Of a DNA stretch of 64,000 bases, positions 12,801-21,665 are shown in pieces (the stretch's first letter is position 1; every line of letters starts with the position of its first letter). The stretch spans positions 20,044,397-20,108,396 of the forward strand of contig NC_051437.1 in assembly GCF_001649575.2 (NCBI RefSeq). The letters are read 5' to 3'. The notes below the pieces were generated by a model. It saw nothing but the letters and a program-made list of their open reading frames with translations, made no database searches and was not told the origin of the DNA. This DNA is from Kryptolebias marmoratus (Eukaryota > Chordata > Actinopteri > Cyprinodontiformes > Rivulidae). A program made the position numbers and the translations under genes.

Positions 12801-15800
12801 TGTTTGTTAATTATCTGGCTTGTCTGGTTTGGCCTGTTTGTGTTGTGAAGCTGCGCCTCACAGCCACCGCTGCCATCACACACACAGAAATGAATTAAAA
12901 GTGATCTGTTTTTTTCAGGCGGTTACACAAGCTTTTCAGAACGCAGACACAAAAGCAAACAAAACCAGGCCCTAAACAGCTGTTTTTTGTCCCCAGCCTG
13001 ATCTGCCAACTGTATTGTTTGGGCAGCAGGAAGAAAAAACACAAAAAGGATTACCAACTCCGGCACTTTCGTCATAAAGAATTGATGGGTTGCCAGTATC
13101 CATGGCAGCAACATTAAACTGAACACCGCTGATGATGTTACCTGGTTTCTGTCTCACAAAAGGGCTTCGGTGTCATAGGGGTTACTGTTATTTGCACAAC
13201 TTTGCGTGTCTAAAACATTGTGTTTGCAAAAGCTATTTGATGACACAGACATGTTTTTCTCTTAAACTGGGTGCCATGGTTACTGACATGCTAGCACCTG
13301 CCCGGCACGTTACTCTTTCAATTATTTCTGCCTGCTTTTATATAATGGTATTCGATTAACAGGCACAAAACGGAACAATCATTTAATTTGAAATCATAAA
13401 GCAATTAGAGCTAGACCAGTTAAAACAAGAGAAAAGAACAGAAGACTGTGAAGCAGACAGCAGAACAATGCAGAACAAAAGGAGAAACGACAATGGAGAT
13501 ACTTTAAGAAATGAATTTAATATGGTAATAATCGTATATTTACTTTGGTTTGGAGGGATGTGTGCATTATTGGCCCACAGAAAATGAGAATTTATTTATG
13601 TAAATTCCTAACTGAATAAAGCATGTCAGTGTAATAAAAGAGCTCCACAGGTTTAGTGCACAGAAGCCTTGACTTGCTCAGTGTGACACCAGTGATCTAA
13701 TATTCCTCCTACGTGTACACTCCAAAACACTTTGAAACCCGATCCCTCTTTTGTCAGTGCTATATCATGAAATTAAAAAAAAAAAAAAAAAACTAAACTA
13801 AAAATATTTCAATTTGTGTTTAATCTAATCACAACACCCTCACATTGGTATTATTGCCTTTAGCTCTTTAACTGATTTTGGATGCCTTGCAATGAGCCGA
13901 AGACAAATTAATCTGCAAATGGAGAGTTTACAGCTGTTGCTATTTTCTCTTTGGCAGGTTGTAAGTATAACCAAGTCAACAGCCACTTCCACTGCATCCG
14001 AGAGGGTTGCCAGTTCTCCTTCCTGCTCAAGCACCAGATGACCTCGCACGCACGCAAACATATGAGGCGGATGCTAGGGAAGAACTTTGACCGAGTCCCG
14101 TCTCAGGTACAAACACAAATGGCAAAGTAGCGCAATTTCACTCAGAAAACCAATAAAAATCTATTTTTATGAATTTTCAAAGTAGAAATGTGTCTGTGCA
14201 ATTTAGACACTTCTTTAAGCAATTTGTTGGTTGTGATTCCTGTAAAATGTGTCGGAACTGCAAGGACTCAACCTGTCAGTTTTCTTTAAAGGTCACCAAC
14301 TACCACTGCACTCGTGAGAACTGTGGCTACAAACCACTGAAACACATTGTGTACTTGGCTTGGATTTAAGCATGCTGACTTTCTTGTTCTGTTTGTTCCC
14401 TTTTTTCTTGTATTGTAGTCGTCATAGGACTACATAAGAATACTTTTGACTTCCTAAGAAATTCTTGTTTGGATGCCAAAAATCAACACCTACATAAATA
14501 ATAAATAAAGTGTTCCTTTATTACAAAGATTACTTTTTTTTTCCCCCAGGTGATGCCGCTTGGCCAGAGAGTAGACGAGATGCAGCATGCGACTGGGTTG
14601 GTGTCCGGATCCATGGCGAACCAGCCCGGTATCGCCTCCAACTACTCCTCTGCTGTCATTGATGAGACTGATGACTACTTGGACTACATGGGAGGAGGAG
14701 GAGGCAGCCCCTTAGGCCTCTCTTCTGAGTCCTCCAACCAGGATCGAAGCTGCACCAGCACTCCTGTAGGCAACGACAGCTCTCCAGCAGGTAAGAAGTC
14801 AAAATGTTCTCAGTCAGCAACTAGAGGCTTAGCTTTTATTTAGGTTAACGATGAATGAAGGGTTTGCACAGCCTCCTTTAATCTACCCTTACCTGCTTCT
14901 CACAGAAAACCAGTAACTCGTCATTTCATGCATTTGTTAATCATACGTTTCCTGTATCAGTGGTTTGACTTACAATCAATAGACATGAGTCATTGCACAT
15001 GAGGCTGATGACAAATGCTGTTCTCTTTTGTTCTGAGTTGTGGACGAGACATTTTGAAGTTTGCTTGGTCATTGTCATAAAACCTCCATTCTGTACGTCA
15101 ATGGTCCAAGTTATTGATCTGAAGAAACGTTAAAGCATTTTCTTTTGGCCAGAGATCATCATGCCTGCGGCTTAATGCCAACTTTAGCAGTTTTAGGTGG
15201 CTGAATAGAACAAACAAATGTAACAAAAAAACTGCTTATTTTTTTCAAACTTTGTTCTATTTGTTCTTTTATCTAAGCCTGGCTGTGATTTTCACATTTC
15301 TTCACATGTTGCCAATATAATTCACTGCTCTCATCATTGTTGTTTTGGCTGGTCTTTGGGTTACTTTGTCTTGAATGGGCCTCATTTGTTTCATTCTCTT
15401 ATCTTTTATCTTTCCCTTTTTACCTCCCATCCCTTTGTGTGTGTGTGTGTGTGTGCGTGTGTGTGTTTGTGTGTGCGACCTGGACCCTGTTTTTGTGTCT
15501 TTTCCCCCTTCTCGCCTGTCCTTCACCCCTTTCTGGTCAACCTGTCTCTCCAGGACAAGGCTACCCCGCCACCACTTCTGCTCCTACCACCCCTGCTGAC
15601 ACTAGCGCTACCCACAATGCACCTCCTTCTTCCCCTCCTCCACCACCTCCTCTGCCGCCACCGCCACCTCCTCCCTCCGCTCCTCAGCCTGGCCTCCAGT
15701 CCCAGGCCCCATCTCTCTCCCCTGCTCTCCTTCGACCTCCTCTCCCCTCGCTCCCATACCTCCTCTCTCCATCCTGTCTGTCATACTCTCTGCTCAGCGC

Positions 15801-17945
15801 CTCTCTGGGAGCCACTCGGAGTGTTGTCATGCCAACCAACACACCAGCTTTCAGCCCCATCATTGCCACTCCGTCTCCGGTTAAAAATGACGTCCCTATA
15901 GTGCAGGATGCTGCAGGTACTTATCCCCGGCACAAACCAACTCTGCAGCTGTCATTCTCATTTACTGAGTCCTTTGCAGCATTTAACTATGTGATCCAGC
16001 CTTTCTCTGCAATATTGTTCTGGAGGGGATGAAAGAATAAGAGGCATGTAGAAAAGGAAAATTTATGTGAAAATAATGCAGCTAAAAGAATTGACAAACT
16101 TGTTCCAATTACACCTTTGTGTGTGCTTTCAGTTTTGGCATTACTAGGACTGAGAGATAGAGCTGTAAATTTGGCACCTGTTCCATGAAGCCTGGGCCTT
16201 GTTTAGTTTCCATTAACAAGGCTGCATCAGCAGCTTTTTATTTTAATCACACCTCAAGTTTTATCGAGGCCCACTGCTTCCTGTCGTACAGAACAGGGAT
16301 CGCATCATTAGCAGTGACCCCAGGGTGTTGCAAAAGGTGGGTGCCCCTCATAAAACAACACGGAGATAAGAGGGTTGGTTAAGACTCACTGCTCCGTCTT
16401 TGTTTGGAGGCTGGAGACACTCTGTAAAAGTGTCATGTTCCACAGTCAATCTATCATTTCCCCCCTCCACCCTTAATCATTCCGGGAATTAGGAATAAAT
16501 AAAAAAATACGGCTCTGTGTGCTTACTCAGCTGCGAACCACTTCTGGCTGAGTAGAGTTCAACATTAGAGTTTTAACCCGGACAGTAATTTGCTTGTAGT
16601 TTGTGGGTTTTACTTTTTGAGTCAGCTGATTATACATTAATGTGCTTGGTTCTTCCCTTTAGGTAACACCATCACCATGCCCACGGCCGCTGGTGCAAAG
16701 AAGCGCTTCTGGATAATCGAGGACATGTCACCGTTTGGCAAGCGCCGCAAGACTCCCTCGTCCCGTAAGATGCTGGACGAGGGGATGATGCTGGAGGGCT
16801 TTCGGCGCTATGACCTGTACGAGAACTGCAAGGATTCGACCTGTCAGTTTTCTCTGAAGGTCACCCACTACCACTGCACTCGTGAGAACTGCGGTTACAA
16901 GTTCTGCGGCCGCACCCACATGTATAAGCATGCGCAGCACCACGACCGCGTGGACAACCTGGTCCTGGATGACTTCAAGCGCTTCAAATCGTCGCTCAGC
17001 TGCAACTTTCCTGACTGCCAGTTCTCCGGCAACAGCACCCACTTCCACTGCCTGCGATGTGGCTTCCGCTGCACTGACAGCACCAAGGTGACGGCCCATC
17101 GCAAGCACCACGGCAAGCAAGATGTGATCAGCGCTGCTGGCTTCTGCCAGTTCAGCTCCAGCACTGACTGCGAGGTTCCTGACTGCAAATATAAGCTCAA
17201 GTGCTCACACTTCCATTGCACCTTCCCAGAGTGTAAGCACACAGTGGTGGGCATGTCTCAGATGGACTCCCACAAGAGAAAGCATGAGAAGCAGGAACGG
17301 GGTGAGCTGCCATCTGTGTCACCAAAACAGGAAGGGATGCACCACCTGGCAGGAAACATGGCGGCGATCGCTCCTTCCTCCATGAGTCTCTCCACTTCCT
17401 CACCTGGCGGCCTCCACGGGTTGTCCCACAACATCAACAGCAGCGCTCCCTCTATGGTCTACCAGACAGGCAGCATCGCCTCCGAGTACAACCATTGTTA
17501 CCCGCCATCCTCCATCAGCCTGGACAGCTCCCTCAACCTAGGCACCGATACCAGCAGCTCCCTGTTCTTCCTGAAAAACGCAGCCGGTCTGGGTCTCAGT
17601 GACTCGCTGGACCTCAGTAAGAAGATGCACCATGAGGTGGCACGTCCGGGCCGCAATCCCGCACCCCACCTGGGTCTGCCGGCCGCTCAGGACGACACCA
17701 CAGGGACGTCTGGAGAAGCCGAAGACGACATGTCACCAGAGGAGGAGGCCCATGCTGAAGAAGAGGATGATGAAGAGGATGATGAAGATGAGGAAGAAGA
17801 CGAGGCAGAGGATGAGCTCAACACTGACTCTAATGATGATTCACTGGCAGAGCCCGATGGTGAAAAGGACGACGACGAGAATTTTGTTGCTTCCGTTAAC
17901 CACACTCATACTTCCCAATTGGAAAAGCAAGACACTGACCCATAA
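1823..17945 (+). CDS. casz1: Castor zinc finger protein 1 (14 exons, 5' end outside window)
   Basis: Nuclear sequence-specific transcription factor; in vertebrates CASZ1 acts in heart, vessel, retina and neural differentiation. The exons are 1823-1987, 3563-3735, 4387-5237, 8781-8913, 9132-9195, 10209-10366, 10639-10761, 10849-11169, 11288-11486, 12208-12379, 13958-14106, 14550-14790, 15554-15916 and 16663-17945. They total 4395 nt, all phases match, and they give 1464 codons plus TAA. Castor units follow C-x4-C ... H-[FY]-H-C ... C-x12-H-x(3-5)-H. Ten are complete and an eleventh is represented by its C-terminal half, which fits the 11-finger long isoform. All thirteen introns are GT-AG. The first exon opens mid-protein, so the start codon and N-terminal exons lie upstream. 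Sequence blocks closely match vertebrate CASZ1 as I know it, for example [17 protein letters not shown] and GKNFDRVP. Identity is near certain; splice sites were read by eye. Confidence 0.97.
1988..3562 (+). other. casz1 intron A-B, nothing else recognised
   Basis: About 1.6 kb of AT-rich sequence with a short CA-rich stretch just after the donor (about 2090-2110) and A/T runs near 2445-2458 and 2739-2750. No coding potential or identifiable repeat was seen. Confidence 0.6.
3563..3735 (+). CDS. casz1: casz1 exon B: finger unit 2 end, unit 3 start
   Basis: Encodes [22 protein letters not shown] (second half of unit 2), a short linker [16 protein letters not shown], and the first half of unit 3 up to HFHC. 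It joins exon A at phase 0 and ends after two bases of an Arg codon (AG|GTGAAC), which the next exon completes. Confidence 0.96.
3736..4386 (+). other. casz1 intron B-C, nothing else recognised
   Basis: 651 bp of A-rich sequence ending in the acceptor TTTTCAG at 4380-4386. An open frame on the opposite strand over its 3' end is a shadow of exon C and has no family resemblance. Confidence 0.6.
4387..5237 (+). CDS. casz1: casz1 exon C: finger units 3-4 and long Ser/Thr/Pro linker
   Basis: The 851-nt exon completes unit 3 ([21 protein letters not shown]) and encodes unit 4 (CKYEGC ... HFHC ... SHKRKHERR). A linker of roughly 200 residues follows, rich in Ser, Thr, Pro and Met (for example [20 protein letters not shown]), with an acidic patch [15 protein letters not shown] near its start. 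Linkers like this separate the finger clusters in CASZ1 and are probably disordered. The exon ends in phase 1 at GACACAG|GTATGT. Reading beyond the donor soon meets a stop, as expected for intron. Confidence 0.96.
5238..8780 (+). other. casz1 intron C-D (3.5 kb)
   Basis: The longest casz1 intron in the window. Its first part contains a dispersed-repeat fragment (see 5335-5530). The remainder is mixed AT-rich and moderately GC-rich sequence. The stretches around 6460-6780 and 8170-8680 look less simple than their surroundings and could hold enhancers, but nothing in the sequence alone proves it. No exon was found: open frames at 6249-6692 and 8245-8487 lack family resemblance and splice context. 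Confidence 0.55.
5335..5530 (+). repeat. Diverged copy of a short inverted-repeat (MITE-like) element
   Basis: The segment with ATCTTTTGAAGTGGGGTTT, TTATGAACAA and GAGCAGGGCCAAGAGCAACA aligns in the same order with the copy at 22262-22600, which has ATCTTTTGGAATGGGTTTCT, TCATGAACAG and GAGCGGGGCCAAGACCAACA. Its opening also matches the element at 26281. This shared order across three places identifies a dispersed family. The ends of this copy are decayed, so its limits are approximate. Confidence 0.6.
8781..8913 (+). CDS. casz1: casz1 exon D: linker with possible SUMO site and LDLSKK motif
   Basis: Encodes about 44 residues of linker. They include QVKQEP, which fits the SUMOylation pattern (hydrophobic-K-x-E) and lies in a typical regulatory context, and SLDLSKKD, resembling a short hydrophobic-Asp-Leu co-repressor-type motif. 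A second LDLSKK occurs in exon N. The acceptor is TCCTCAG at 8774-8780 and the donor CACAG|GTGATA. The exon enters in phase 1 and leaves in phase 2. SUMO and co-repressor roles are inference from motif only. Confidence 0.94.
9132..9195 (+). CDS. casz1: casz1 exon E: short linker exon
   Basis: A 64-nt exon encoding [22 protein letters not shown]. It is held between a 218-bp intron and a 1-kb intron, with a good acceptor (TTCCAG) and donor AAG|GTAAGA. It completes a Ser codon from exon D and ends in phase 0, so SLMNK runs directly into [11 protein letters not shown] of exon F. Confidence 0.93.
9196..10208 (+). other. casz1 intron E-F
   Basis: About 1 kb of AT-rich sequence with an A-run at 9540-9557 and a palindromic microsatellite described separately. 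No coding exon was recognised. Confidence 0.6.
9822..9892. repeat. Palindromic (TG)n-(TA)n-(CA)n microsatellite
   Basis: A TG run flows through TAGA into about 30 bp of alternating AT, then TCTCTA and a CA run. The two sides are reverse complements apart from a small insertion, so the block is an almost perfect long inverted repeat able to form a cruciform. Confidence 0.9.
10209..10366 (+). CDS. casz1: casz1 exon F: inter-finger linker
   Basis: Encodes [20 protein letters not shown] ... [26 protein letters not shown], a linker leading into the fifth finger unit. INLKTEL again fits the hydrophobic-K-x-E SUMO pattern. The acceptor is TTTGTAG at 10202-10208. The exon ends after two bases of an Arg codon at CGCAG|GTGAAA. 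Confidence 0.95.
10639..10761 (+). CDS. casz1: casz1 exon G: finger unit 5
   Basis: Encodes [12 protein letters not shown] ... [13 protein letters not shown] ... AIKHAN, almost exactly one castor unit in a 123-nt exon with phase 2 at both ends. Skipping it would remove the finger without shifting the frame. The first Cys pair is C-x3-C rather than the C-x4-C of the other units. I recall the vertebrate CASZ1 homologue being the same, so this is probably a real family trait. Confidence 0.95.
10849..11169 (+). CDS. casz1: casz1 exon H: end of unit 5 and Ser/Pro linker
   Basis: Begins after an 87-bp intron and completes [13 protein letters not shown], another possible SUMO-type KPE motif. It then encodes a Ser/Pro/Ala-rich linker ending GFLQFQE. 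The donor is GAAAA|GTGTGTG, a poor match to consensus. Reading on gives 28 extra residues before TGA at 11252-11254, which may matter for a short isoform. The exon is 321 nt, phase 2 at both ends. Confidence 0.94.
11212..11238. repeat. (TTTG)n run in short casz1 intron H-I
   Basis: Six or so tandem TTTG units sit inside the 118-bp intron between exons H and I, between the weak donor and the acceptor. The block is U/G-rich in the transcript and could bind UG-type splicing factors, which is inference. Confidence 0.8.
11288..11486 (+). CDS. casz1: casz1 exon I: finger unit 6 and start of unit 7
   Basis: Encodes [18 protein letters not shown] ... KAESHCLDH (unit 6), then [20 protein letters not shown] and CPNQ. 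The last Cys belongs to unit 7, completed in exon J. The acceptor is TTTTATCCAG at 11278-11287 and the donor CAG|GTGAGT. It leaves in phase 0 and is highly conserved relative to vertebrate CASZ1. Confidence 0.96.
11487..12207 (+). other. casz1 intron I-J
   Basis: 721 bp ending at acceptor CTTACAG (12201-12207). It contains a pyrimidine-rich patch at about 11930-11975 and a short G-run near 12055-12062. No gene or repeat was recognised. Confidence 0.6.
12208..12379 (+). CDS. casz1: casz1 exon J: finger unit 7 and start of unit 8
   Basis: Encodes [19 protein letters not shown] ... [13 protein letters not shown] (unit 7), a linker [14 protein letters not shown], and the opening Cys of unit 8. 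The donor is GGCTGG|GTAAGA, phase 1. Sequence is near-identical to known vertebrate CASZ1 through this stretch. Confidence 0.96.
12380..13957 (+). other. casz1 intron J-K
   Basis: About 1.6 kb. A cysteine-rich open frame at 12517-12795 does not have castor or C2H2 spacing and is not flanked by usable splice sites. An A-run lies at 13775-13791. Nothing else was recognised. Confidence 0.6.
13958..14106 (+). CDS. casz1: casz1 exon K: finger unit 8
   Basis: Completes unit 8: [19 protein letters not shown] ... [13 protein letters not shown], followed by [11 protein letters not shown]. The acceptor is TTGGCAG at 13951-13957 and the donor CAG|GTACAA. It enters in phase 1 and leaves in phase 0. Confidence 0.96.
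14256..14333 (+). pseudogene. Partial intronic copy of the casz1 unit-9 finger coding segment
   Basis: Twenty-six codons match 16824-16901 of exon N at 70 of 78 bases: [18 protein letters not shown] ... NCGYK. Seven of the eight differences are silent; the only amino-acid change is His to Asn in the H-Y-H-C motif. Homology stops abruptly after GGCTACAAA, so the second half of the finger is missing. A stop-free frame continues to 14369. No convincing donor follows, so it is most likely a recent partial tandem duplication rather than an exon in use. Confidence 0.85.
14550..14790 (+). CDS. casz1: casz1 exon L: acidic/Gly linker
   Basis: Encodes [11 protein letters not shown] ... [17 protein letters not shown] ... 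[21 protein letters not shown]. It is a low-complexity linker with an Asp/Tyr-rich segment ([10 protein letters not shown]) and a Gly run. The acceptor is TTTTTTTTCCCCCAG and the donor GCAG|GTAAGA. It enters in phase 0 and leaves in phase 1. Confidence 0.92.
14791..15553 (+). other. casz1 intron L-M
   Basis: 763 bp. Its final ~150 bases form a long pyrimidine-rich region interrupted by the UG repeat listed next, ending in CTCTCCAG. No other gene was recognised. Confidence 0.6.
15436..15476. repeat. GT microsatellite upstream of proline-rich exon
   Basis: About 41 bp of mostly (TG)n with CG and TT interruptions, ending about 75 bases before the exon M acceptor. In RNA this is a UG repeat of the kind bound by TDP-43 and CELF proteins. 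Confidence 0.9.
15554..15916 (+). CDS. casz1: casz1 exon M: proline-rich exon
   Basis: Its 363 nt encode a Pro/Ser/Leu-rich linker: [20 protein letters not shown], then PP-rich runs with only Leu and Ser breaks, then [19 protein letters not shown] ... [16 protein letters not shown]. The joins to exons L and N are both phase 1, so the exon can be skipped without shifting the frame. The acceptor is TCTCTCCAG and the donor GCAG|GTACTT. All three frames are open over much of it because of the CCN repetition, but only this frame joins both neighbours. Confidence 0.85.
15917..16662 (+). other. casz1 intron M-N
   Basis: 746 bp with acceptor TTCCCTTTAG ending at 16662. A 65-codon open frame at 16185-16382 has no family resemblance. 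Nothing else was recognised. Confidence 0.6.
16663..17945 (+). CDS. casz1: casz1 exon N (last coding): finger units 9-11, acidic tail, stop
   Basis: Opens [20 protein letters not shown], followed by the basic cluster [11 protein letters not shown], a likely nuclear localisation signal. Three castor units follow: unit 9 (CKDSTC ... HYHC ... KHAQHHDRV), unit 10 (CNFPDC ... HFHCLRCGF, with a shortened Cys spacing) and unit 11 (CEVPDC ... HFHC ... [10 protein letters not shown]). Then comes a Ser/Gly-rich region, LDLSKKMH, and an acidic tract of Glu and Asp from about 17735 to 17880. The CDS ends in TAA at 17943-17945. It is the largest exon here (1283 nt) and is typical of the long isoform C-terminus. 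Confidence 0.97.
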
Positions 17946-18398
17946 AAAAACAAACATTACAAACAAACAAATAAACAAACAAGGAAAAAAAAAACAAGAG
18001 AGACTGTAGGAACTACAGAAAAAACCCTGTGTACAATGAATAGACAAAAGAAAGTGGCCTCATTCATCCTGTTTAGAGACTTCCTATGACAACAACAAAA
18101 AAACAACAGCAGCGTGAAGAAAACGATGGCTCAAAATGATTCATCATGATGTTTACAAAATGACCAACATTATTAATTCAATTATGCATTAAAAAAATAT
18201 AAATGAAGACACACAGAGTTAGGCCCCCGTTTTACACGCCGGGCAGCAATGTAAAGCATTTTACAATACATCAGTCTTTTTGTGTGCGTGCATGTTTGAC
18301 TTTAATTTATTTTTATTCTTTTTTCACATTTTTGTGTGTGAAAAAAACACTTTAGAAAAACAAAAAACAAATCTCTCTATATAACTATATAATGTAGG

Positions 18399-18424
18399 TG
18401 TGTGTGTGTGTATGTGTGTGTGTG
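18399..18424. repeat. GT microsatellite in casz1 3' UTR
   Basis: Alternating GT with one TA interruption, about 26 bp. Confidence 0.85.
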
Positions 18425-18551
18425 AATGATGATACAAAAGGAAAATGCTGGCACGGGTGACATGAACTGCTGGGCCGTGGATACACAGAAAAAAGGGACA
18501 GGAGATACTAAGGGAAGCAGGATATGTTGAAACATTTGATCATTTTTTTCT

Positions 18552-18600
18552 GTATTATTGTTATTATTATTATTAATGATTATTATTGTTATTATAATTA
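18552..18600. repeat. (ATT)n-rich block in casz1 3' UTR
   Basis: Imperfect TTA/ATT trinucleotide repeat of about 48 bp with G and AAT interruptions. Confidence 0.8.
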
Positions 18601-20386
18601 GACACTGATAGAAAGGGGTTACGTTTTGTTTGTTCCCCTTTTTTTTGGTATTTTTTTTTGTTCTCATACGGAGAGTTGACCAACTGTTTGGTCGGTCTCA
18701 GCTGCAGTCAGGCATCAACAGTTCTCTCTATTATTTGCTAGAAACGTTCAACTAACTTCAAGTGAAACTCTTGTACTTTTAATCCCCGTGTGGAGGAATC
18801 AAGTTTGTGCGTGAACAGAGCACTTTTCTATTAGCTGACCATAAAAAAAATTTAAAAAAATAATGAAAGAAATGATGATGATAGATAGTGAGCATATTTA
18901 ACAATATTTTTGTTACCATTTGCATCTTTGCATTAAAATGTTTTATGTTGTCACTCAAAAGCATATCAACGTGTAAACTGGCGAGGTTGCGATGAACGGC
19001 CAGAGGGGGAGGGGGTTCGTTTAGGTGGGGGCGGGGCTGATCGGACTGACCGGATGCAGCAGGTCGGACGGCGGAGGAAGCATCAGGGAGTTATATGTTG
19101 AAAATGTACAGACCGAAAAATGTCAGCAACAGCAATTTGCTTTCCTTTGGCTGTGGTTGAGCTCCTGTTGTAATGGTTTTTATTTAATATTTATGTGACC
19201 TTCCAATGAGAACATTTTTAGGGTGTTATTGCACTTTTTAGGTTCGTTTTTACCATCTGAAAAGAAAAGAAAACAAAAAAAAAAAGAAAGAAAAGAAAGA
19301 ATGATATATATATATAAATATATCGTTTAACAGGGAATTTGCTTTAAAGATGTTGTTTTAGTTCACTCTTGCTTTTAATGCACAAATAGATGTTAGTGTG
19401 ACAGCAAACTGTTGTTCTGTGGTTTATTTAAAGACTGGTTTTTATTTTTGCTTCTTCTGTGATTGGACAGTTTGAAATAATACAAAAAAAAAAAAAGGAA
19501 TTGTGTGACGCCAGGAAAAGGGCAAAAAACACTAACATGAACTGTGAGATTTAAATGAATTCATAAGAAGTTCACTTACTGTAATACTAAATTATAAAAA
19601 ATTGTCAAACTATGCTCTGTTTTTTTTAATGAGCGAACATGTACGACTGAGGAGTGGACACACTGAATTATCTCCTGAGCTTGGCATTGGAAATAAATGA
19701 TCATAATATAGGGAATAATGATGTGTGCTGTTGATTTTCCTCCAAATATTGTTTTGAGAACGAAAACAAAAGGGGTTGTACAGTATTTTCCTCTGTAAAA
19801 ATTAACTATATATGAACAAAATGCTCTTTGATGAACAGGTTCATTTAAGAAGAAAATCATAAAAAAAGGAAAAATTAATAATAAAAAAAGTTAAAGATTC
19901 AAATAGTCTCATTATAGTTTGCTTGTGTGCTTTTTTTTCCCCCCTCCACATTTGTTCATCCTGCAACAGCAACAGATTCCATTTTTTGGGGGGGATTTTT
20001 TTTCCTCCAAACTCTGTCAGATGCTCAAACTAAAATACACTGATTTGAATTCATTCCCTGATGTTTCATGATTATTTTTCTCATCTAGTTTGACTCATTG
20101 TCATTATCTGTGTGCTTGTTTTTTTTTTTATTGTTTTTTTGTTTGTTTTTTGGCTTCTAAGTGAAAATCTCGATTTGTCTCGTCTCTGCTGTGGGCTTGC
20201 TTCGCTCACGGACTGAACTGTCTCCTGGGACTCCGTTGCAAAGCAGAGACATTACTGTGTTTGTTTTCTGTTCTCGCCATTTGCTGAGATAACTGTAGGG
20301 GCTGGGAGACGTCGAGCACTTGAATTCAGCGTGCGTGTGAGTGTGTCTGCAAGGGTGTAAAATAGCAAGATCTGTACAATGTTGAA

Positions 20387-20392
20387 AATAAA
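20387..20392 (+). terminator. Candidate casz1 polyadenylation signal (AATAAA)
   Basis: Canonical AATAAA about 2.44 kb after the stop, followed within ~40 bases by GT-rich sequence (GTGAGCATGTAGTGCTTG). The position is reasonable for a CASZ1-length 3' UTR. The alternative at 21003 cannot be excluded. Confidence 0.5.
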
Positions 20393-20405
20393 GTAACTAT
20401 GATTA

Positions 20406-21625
20406 TTATGACAGTGAGCATGTAGTGCTTGACAGTGATCCAGCCTGAGGACGTTACGGGGGGGACGTGCTGCTGGATGACAGAAGGGCAGGAGGTCACA
20501 GCGGCGCTCTCCGTCGGCGTGTCTCCACCTGAAAGAGACTAACTACAGACCTGTGGTTCTGTCTCAGCTGCTCAGACCTCAAGACCATCATTTTCCTGCT
20601 TTTAGCTCCAACTGAGATGCTTTTTAAACACATCAAAACCTTCCACAAACCGAGGAAATCTACAGGCCTGATACTGTAAACTGCTGCGACAGAGCTCTCT
20701 TTGTCTTGATCAGTGTTTGGAGGGCACATTATTGTTATTATTATTTATTTTATTAGATTTTTTTTTTGTTTCGCCTCGAGGCATGTTATGGGTTCTCCTC
20801 CCGCGCCCTGATGTCACCCAGAGGCCGGTGTGCTGATTGTGTCTGTCCCTTCGTCTACAGCTGTTCCTGTCCTTCTTCCTCTTTGTGATGTGTTTTTTTT
20901 TTTATTAATAAAAAATAGAAAAAAATAAGTGGGTAAAGGCATCACCATCTGTCAGCCAGCTGGCACTCTGTATATAATTTACTAGAGGGAAAAAAGAAAA
21001 GGAATAAAGACGAAAATTATATTACTTAAAAACCAGATGGAAGTGACCTCCAAAACCTGGGCTGCTCCTGAAACGACAGATCATTTTACTGCTTTAATGA
21101 AGAGGGTAAAAAGGATGATCTAAAATAGCAAAGGGGAAATAAATAAAGATGCATTTCAGCTGCTGCAAAAATGAAAGATGCCAGCTTACTGAAAAGAAGC
21201 AGATAAACAGAACACCATCTAGGACTTTGTAAAATATATTGTGCTTTTTGAACTAAAAGCCATCTGTCGATAGCAGCCAGTTTGGTTTGATTTATATGAC
21301 ATTTTATCTAAAAAAACACACACATTACACACTGAAGCTTTGTCTTCTATAGAAAACAAGTCTCTACTTGAATTACTTCTACTCTATATTCTAGTCAAAC
21401 TTACTGTTTGTAATTGTGGAGCTGTTTTTGTTTATTGTTTCCATTTCTCCATGTCTGACGTGAAGATAAGGCTTCTCCCTCACTGAACTAAAACCCCGCT
21501 GAATCACTTTAGGCTTGCTTTTAGTGTCAGCGTATTTTTCAATAAGAAAAAAAACATTGTTTTATAGTAACTTCTGCACACACACACAAAGAAGAACTTT
21601 TAAAATTGTACATTTTCTGAGCACC

Positions 21626-21665
<40 letters not shown>

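Larger units (their letters stand above)
17946..20405 (+). other. casz1: casz1 3' UTR (extent approximate)
   Basis: A/T-rich untranslated sequence after the stop, rich in A-runs, T-runs and simple repeats. The end is set by the poly(A) signal at 20387-20392; the real cleavage site is unknown. Another AATAAA at 21003-21008, with a Pumilio-like TGTATATA at 20969-20976, would be included if a longer 3' end is used. Confidence 0.65.

Noticed and set aside
14169..14369. 66-codon open frame as a separate small zinc-finger gene
   Set aside because: Only the middle 26 codons resemble a finger and they copy exon N; the rest is intron read-through.
15356..15901. Alternative + strand frames over the proline-rich exon
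   Set aside because: CCN repetition keeps several frames open; only the called frame joins exons L and N.
17687..17905. Serine-run open frame on the minus strand
   Set aside because: Antisense shadow of the casz1 acidic tail.
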